Assembly (NCBI GenBank): GCA_003132125.1
Contig: PKWT01000005.1
Location: 8,637 to 16,471, forward strand
From: Micrococcales bacterium
GTDB taxonomy: Bacteria > Actinomycetota > Actinomycetes > Actinomycetales > Dermatophilaceae
DNA length: 7,835 nt
Direction: 5' to 3'
Below the pieces are notes generated by a model. The model was not told where the DNA came from and did not search any database. It was given only the letters and a program-made list of their open reading frames with translations. Shown in pieces: positions 6,189 through 7,835 of the stretch; positions within the stretch are counted from its first letter, which is position 1, and each line of letters begins with the position of its first letter. A program made the position numbers and the translations under genes.

Positions 6189-6812
6189 CTAGCAGAGACA
6201 GCCGGCCCACTCCATCGGGCTCTTCGCGCCCTTGCTGTCATTACAGTGAGCGCAGGCGATGACCAGGTTCTCAGGGCCATTGCTGCCGCCGAGGGCCAGC
6301 GGCACGACGTGGTCAACGTGTTTCCGACGCCACGCAACCTTGCAGCCGCACCAATAGCAGCGACCCTTCTGCCTGTCGTACTGAGTCCGCACGTCGATGG
6401 CCGTGTGAGTGCCGGGCGCTTGGCGCATGAGTGCGCGGCGGTTTCTGGAGTTCGTGGCGTTCCACTCGGGATGCTCTCTGGAGTAAGCAGCGCTGCGAGC
6501 CCGTGCGGTCTCGCTGTTGGCAGCATAGTGCGCTCGCTTGCGGGCGCGAATCTCATCGCCGTTGCGGGCCAAGTAGGCCGCTGCGTTTGCGAGAACTTGC
6601 TGATGGTTGTTTCGGTAGTGGGAGCGATTGTAGGCAATCTCTTCCGCACGATGGCGCTCGCGCCAGTCGTGGTGCTGTTCTCTTCTGCAGTCGCGGCACT
6701 GCGACTGGAGACCACACAGGCGCTCGGTCCTTGCTTGAAAGAACTCGGTGGTCGCGGGCAGCTCTCGGCCGCACTTCGAGCAGGTCTTGAGGGGTGTATC
6801 CTGAACGCGCAT
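6189..6812 (-). CDS. Free-standing HNH endonuclease with N-terminal zinc finger (207 aa)
   Basis: A DNA endonuclease of the HNH family, probably a homing-type or selfish nuclease that nicks or cuts phage DNA. Counting from the ATG at 6812: a C-x2-C pair at 11/14 and another at 39/42 form an N-terminal zinc finger. Residues about 43-128 are basic and helical with four roughly 15-residue Tyr-centred repeats. The HNH core spans about 152-195, with zinc pairs C152/C155 and C187/C190, catalytic-type D167-H168, N182 and N191. The reading frame extends upstream to a GTG at 6866. I prefer the ATG because GGAGGT sits eight bases before it and the extra 18 residues are mostly Arg-rich filler. It is the only leftward gene, lies convergent to the tail gene with six bases between stops, and sits between tail and membrane-protein genes, a typical place for inserted endonucleases. 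No frameshift or missing catalytic residue is seen, so it looks intact. Confidence 0.88.
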   Translation of the reverse strand: MRVQDTPLKTCSKCGRELPATTEFFQARTERLCGLQSQCRDCRREQHHDWRERHRAEEIAYNRSHYRNNHQQVLANAAAYLARNGDEIRARKRAHYAANSETARARSAAYSREHPEWNATNSRNRRALMRQAPGTHTAIDVRTQYDRQKGRCYWCGCKVAWRRKHVDHVVPLALGGSNGPENLVIACAHCNDSKGAKSPMEWAGCLC

Positions 6813-6820
6813 GCGGACCA

Positions 6821-6826
6821 ACCTCC
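6821..6826 (-). promoter_or_regulatory. Ribosome binding site that sets the HNH start
   Basis: On the minus strand GGAGGT lies eight bases before the ATG at 6812. It is a full-strength Shine-Dalgarno and decides this start over the upstream GTG at 6866. Confidence 0.8.
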
Positions 6827-6835
6827 GTCTGCCAC

Positions 6836-6864
6836 GGCCCCGGGCGCTGATACGTCGCGGGGCC
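6836..6864. other. GC-rich inverted repeat in the HNH leader
   Basis: GGCCCCG (6836-6842) pairs with CGGGGCC (6858-6864), giving a 7-bp stem with a 15-base loop. No run of T follows on either strand, so it is not a convincing intrinsic terminator. It lies ten bases upstream of the HNH Shine-Dalgarno and would fall in the HNH mRNA leader, where it could affect expression. In such GC-rich DNA a chance stem is also possible. Confidence 0.35.
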
Positions 6865-6880
6865 ACTCTCTTGCCCCCTT

Positions 6881-6886
6881 AGTATA
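6881..6886 (-). promoter_or_regulatory. Possible -10 element for the HNH gene
   Basis: On the minus strand this reads TATACT, one mismatch from the TATAAT consensus, in an otherwise GC-rich gap about 69 bases before the HNH ATG. No good -35 box is seen 16-18 bases upstream. A private promoter would make sense for the only leftward gene, but the match is weak evidence. Confidence 0.25.
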
Positions 6887-6895
6887 CCCCATCAC

Positions 6896-6900
6896 GAGGA
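6896..6900 (+). promoter_or_regulatory. Ribosome binding site for the two-TM protein
   Basis: GAGGA lies ten bases before the ATG at 6911, a moderate Shine-Dalgarno at slightly long spacing. It supports that start. Confidence 0.5.
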
Positions 6901-6910
6901 CGGCAGCCGC

Positions 6911-7492
6911 ATGAACAAGGACAACCGCGACGCGCTAGGTGTCACCGACGAGTCGGACCTGAACACGCTGCGCTTCGACGTCGACCGTCTGGTGGCCCGC
7001 GAGGAAGACCGTCACAGGCACCGCATGCGAGAGGAAGAGCTGCGAGTCGAGCTGCGCAAGGCAGACGACGTCTGGCGAGAGCGCACCGACCACCGCATTG
7101 ATCGCATACAGGAGACCACTGAGAAGCTCCACGACCAGCTCGACCATCTGCCCGCGCGGATCAACGGCCAGATGAAAGAAGCGGTCAGCGGTCAAGCTGT
7201 GGCCGTCGCCCAGGCCGCCAAGGTCGCAGCCGAGGCCGTGTCCATCGCCGCAGCGCTCGCCGCCAAGGAGCGCGACAAGACCATCGGAGCAGACTCGGTA
7301 AAGAAGGCTCTCACCAGGAGCACGCGGTGGATCATCTCCGTGCTCACGATGGTCTGCGTAGGAGTCGTGGTGGCGACGCAGCTCTCGCTGTCGCACGCTA
7401 GCGACGACCGCATTCCCGTCCTGACCGGCACGATCGTTGCGGCCATCGCCGTGCTGTCGTTCGTCTGGTACCAGAGCAGCAAATCGAGCTAG
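6911..7492 (+). CDS. Coiled-coil protein with two C-terminal membrane segments; holin-position candidate (193 aa)
   Basis: I do not recognise a specific family. Residues 15-90 are highly charged and helical (rich in Arg, Glu, Asp and His, with heptad-like spacing), likely a coiled coil. Residues 92-120 form an Ala/Val-rich helix. Two hydrophobic segments follow, about 140-160 (from Trp140 to Leu160) and 168-187, separated by a short Ser/His/Asp turn, so the protein ends in a membrane hairpin with a basic approach (K131-R139) and a short Ser/Lys tail. There is no signal peptide. The long soluble part is probably cytoplasmic. It sits just after the tail genes and is coupled to the next gene, where tailed phages often place holins and lysins. 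A holin would be possible, but the large coiled-coil part is unusual for one; a membrane-anchored host-interaction protein is an alternative. Confidence 0.75.
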   Translation: MNKDNRDALGVTDESDLNTLRFDVDRLVAREEDRHRHRMREEELRVELRKADDVWRERTDHRIDRIQETTEKLHDQLDHLPARINGQMKEAVSGQAVAVAQAAKVAAEAVSIAAALAAKERDKTIGADSVKKALTRSTRWIISVLTMVCVGVVVATQLSLSHASDDRIPVLTGTIVAAIAVLSFVWYQSSKSS

Positions 7493-7496
7493 GAGG
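7491..7496 (+). promoter_or_regulatory. Ribosome binding site overlapping the preceding stop
   Basis: AGGAGG overlaps the TAG stop (7490-7492) of the membrane protein and lies four bases before the ATG at 7501. It is a strong site and indicates translational coupling of the two genes. Confidence 0.75.
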
Positions 7497-7500
7497 CCCC

Positions 7501-7835
7501 ATGGGCACCATCGTCAACCTGAAGAAGGCAGCCGTCGCCGAAGGGCTGGTCTTGCGACTCCCAGGCTGGGCTAAGACTCCGCCATTCGGCGTGACCATGA
7601 CAGAAGAGGCCGGCGGCTACTACCGCCAGCTCCTGCGCGAAATCGCCGCCTCCAAGGCAAAAGGGACGGCGTCACGTGACATCACACTCAAGCGCCTGGC
7701 CGTGGCGGAGGGCAAGGCTCTGAAGCTCAAGGGCTGGAACGCTTCGCCACCCTTCGGCGTGACTCTCACCGCTGGTCGGGGTGACCGGATCGACGCCCTG
7801 CTGCTGGCCATCTCGAAGGCGCGCATTGTGCCGCC
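7501..7835 (+). CDS. Unrecognised protein with tandem 56-residue repeats (3' partial)
   Basis: The frame starts at an ATG with a strong coupled ribosome binding site and runs open to the end of the window, showing 111 complete codons. The visible part consists of two copies of one unit, residues 7-53 and 63-107, offset by exactly 56. Both contain 'A-V-A-E-G', a 'G-W' followed by 'P-P-F-G-V-T' and T at 34/90, and a helix ending in 'S-K-A'. The copies are joined by a short Gly/Thr/Ser/Arg linker at 54-62. The pattern of short basic strand or helix plus a conserved aromatic/Pro turn suggests a small binding domain. Its position after a possible holin would fit a lysin with N-terminal wall-binding repeats, but no catalytic motif is visible. 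I assign no function. Confidence 0.8.
   Translation, partial: MGTIVNLKKAAVAEGLVLRLPGWAKTPPFGVTMTEEAGGYYRQLLREIAASKAKGTASRDITLKRLAVAEGKALKLKGWNASPPFGVTLTAGRGDRIDALLLAISKARIVP
7519..7821 (+). repeat. Tandem duplication within the last gene (period 56 codons)
   Basis: The first unit covers 7519-7659 and the second 7687-7821. Key residues align without gaps at an offset of 56 residues: L7/L63, E14/E70, W23/W79, P27-T32/P83-T88, L45/L101 and S51-A53/S105-A107. More copies may follow beyond the window. Confidence 0.85.

Noticed and set aside
6165..6195. Possible bidirectional terminator between the convergent tail and HNH genes
   Set aside because: The stops are six bases apart and I see no stem followed by a T run on either strand.
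6813..6866. Upstream GTG start for the HNH gene adding 18 residues
   Set aside because: The ATG at 6812 has GGAGGT at ideal distance, while the added residues are an Arg-rich stretch translated from the GC-rich hairpin region.
6183..6914. A long rightward frame (243 codons) whose ATG abuts the tail gene stop
   Set aside because: It runs antisense over the HNH gene, which has complete zinc and catalytic motifs and a strong ribosome site. The rightward translation shows no domain features and lacks a ribosome site.

Overview
The window is a high-GC stretch of a double-stranded DNA tailed phage or prophage, most likely with a siphovirus-type tail. It covers the end of the tail gene module and the start of what is probably the lysis module. 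No host marker is present. The G/C-ending codon preference and the actinophage-like tail hub suggest a high-GC host such as an actinomycete, but this is inference. There are no RNA genes, CRISPR arrays, insertion sequences or integrase sites that I can support, and no gene-free stretch exceeds 100 bases.

Layout: bases 1-16 hold the likely last codons of an upstream gene. Two paralogous 133-residue tail-fiber/decoration-type proteins follow (28-429 and 451-852), each with a strong ribosome binding site. They are closely followed by a 1775-residue tail protein (855-6182) starting with GTG two bases after the preceding stop. That protein is a chain of modules: a glycine-rich domain, a LamG-like lectin sandwich, a five-bladed beta-propeller of the GH43/GH32 type, two different arrays of short beta repeats, and then a baseplate hub domain. 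The hub contains an apparent carbohydrate-binding-like jelly roll of about 200 residues.

On the opposite strand, ending 6 bases past the tail gene, is a free-standing HNH endonuclease (6189-6812) with its own excellent ribosome binding site and an N-terminal zinc finger. Its 98-base upstream gap separates it from a rightward pair. The first of these is a coiled-coil protein with two C-terminal membrane segments (6911-7492), a holin-position candidate. The second, tightly coupled to it, is an open-ended gene (7501 onwards) whose visible part is a tandem duplication of a 56-residue unit I do not recognise.

Working together: the two small proteins and the giant protein probably form part of the tail tip and host-recognition apparatus, with at least three potential glycan-binding or glycan-cleaving modules physically fused to the hub. 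The HNH gene looks like a selfish insertion at the module boundary. The most noteworthy element is the giant protein, whose adhesin modules precede the hub instead of following it, together with the apparent module insertion and the diverged internal repeats.
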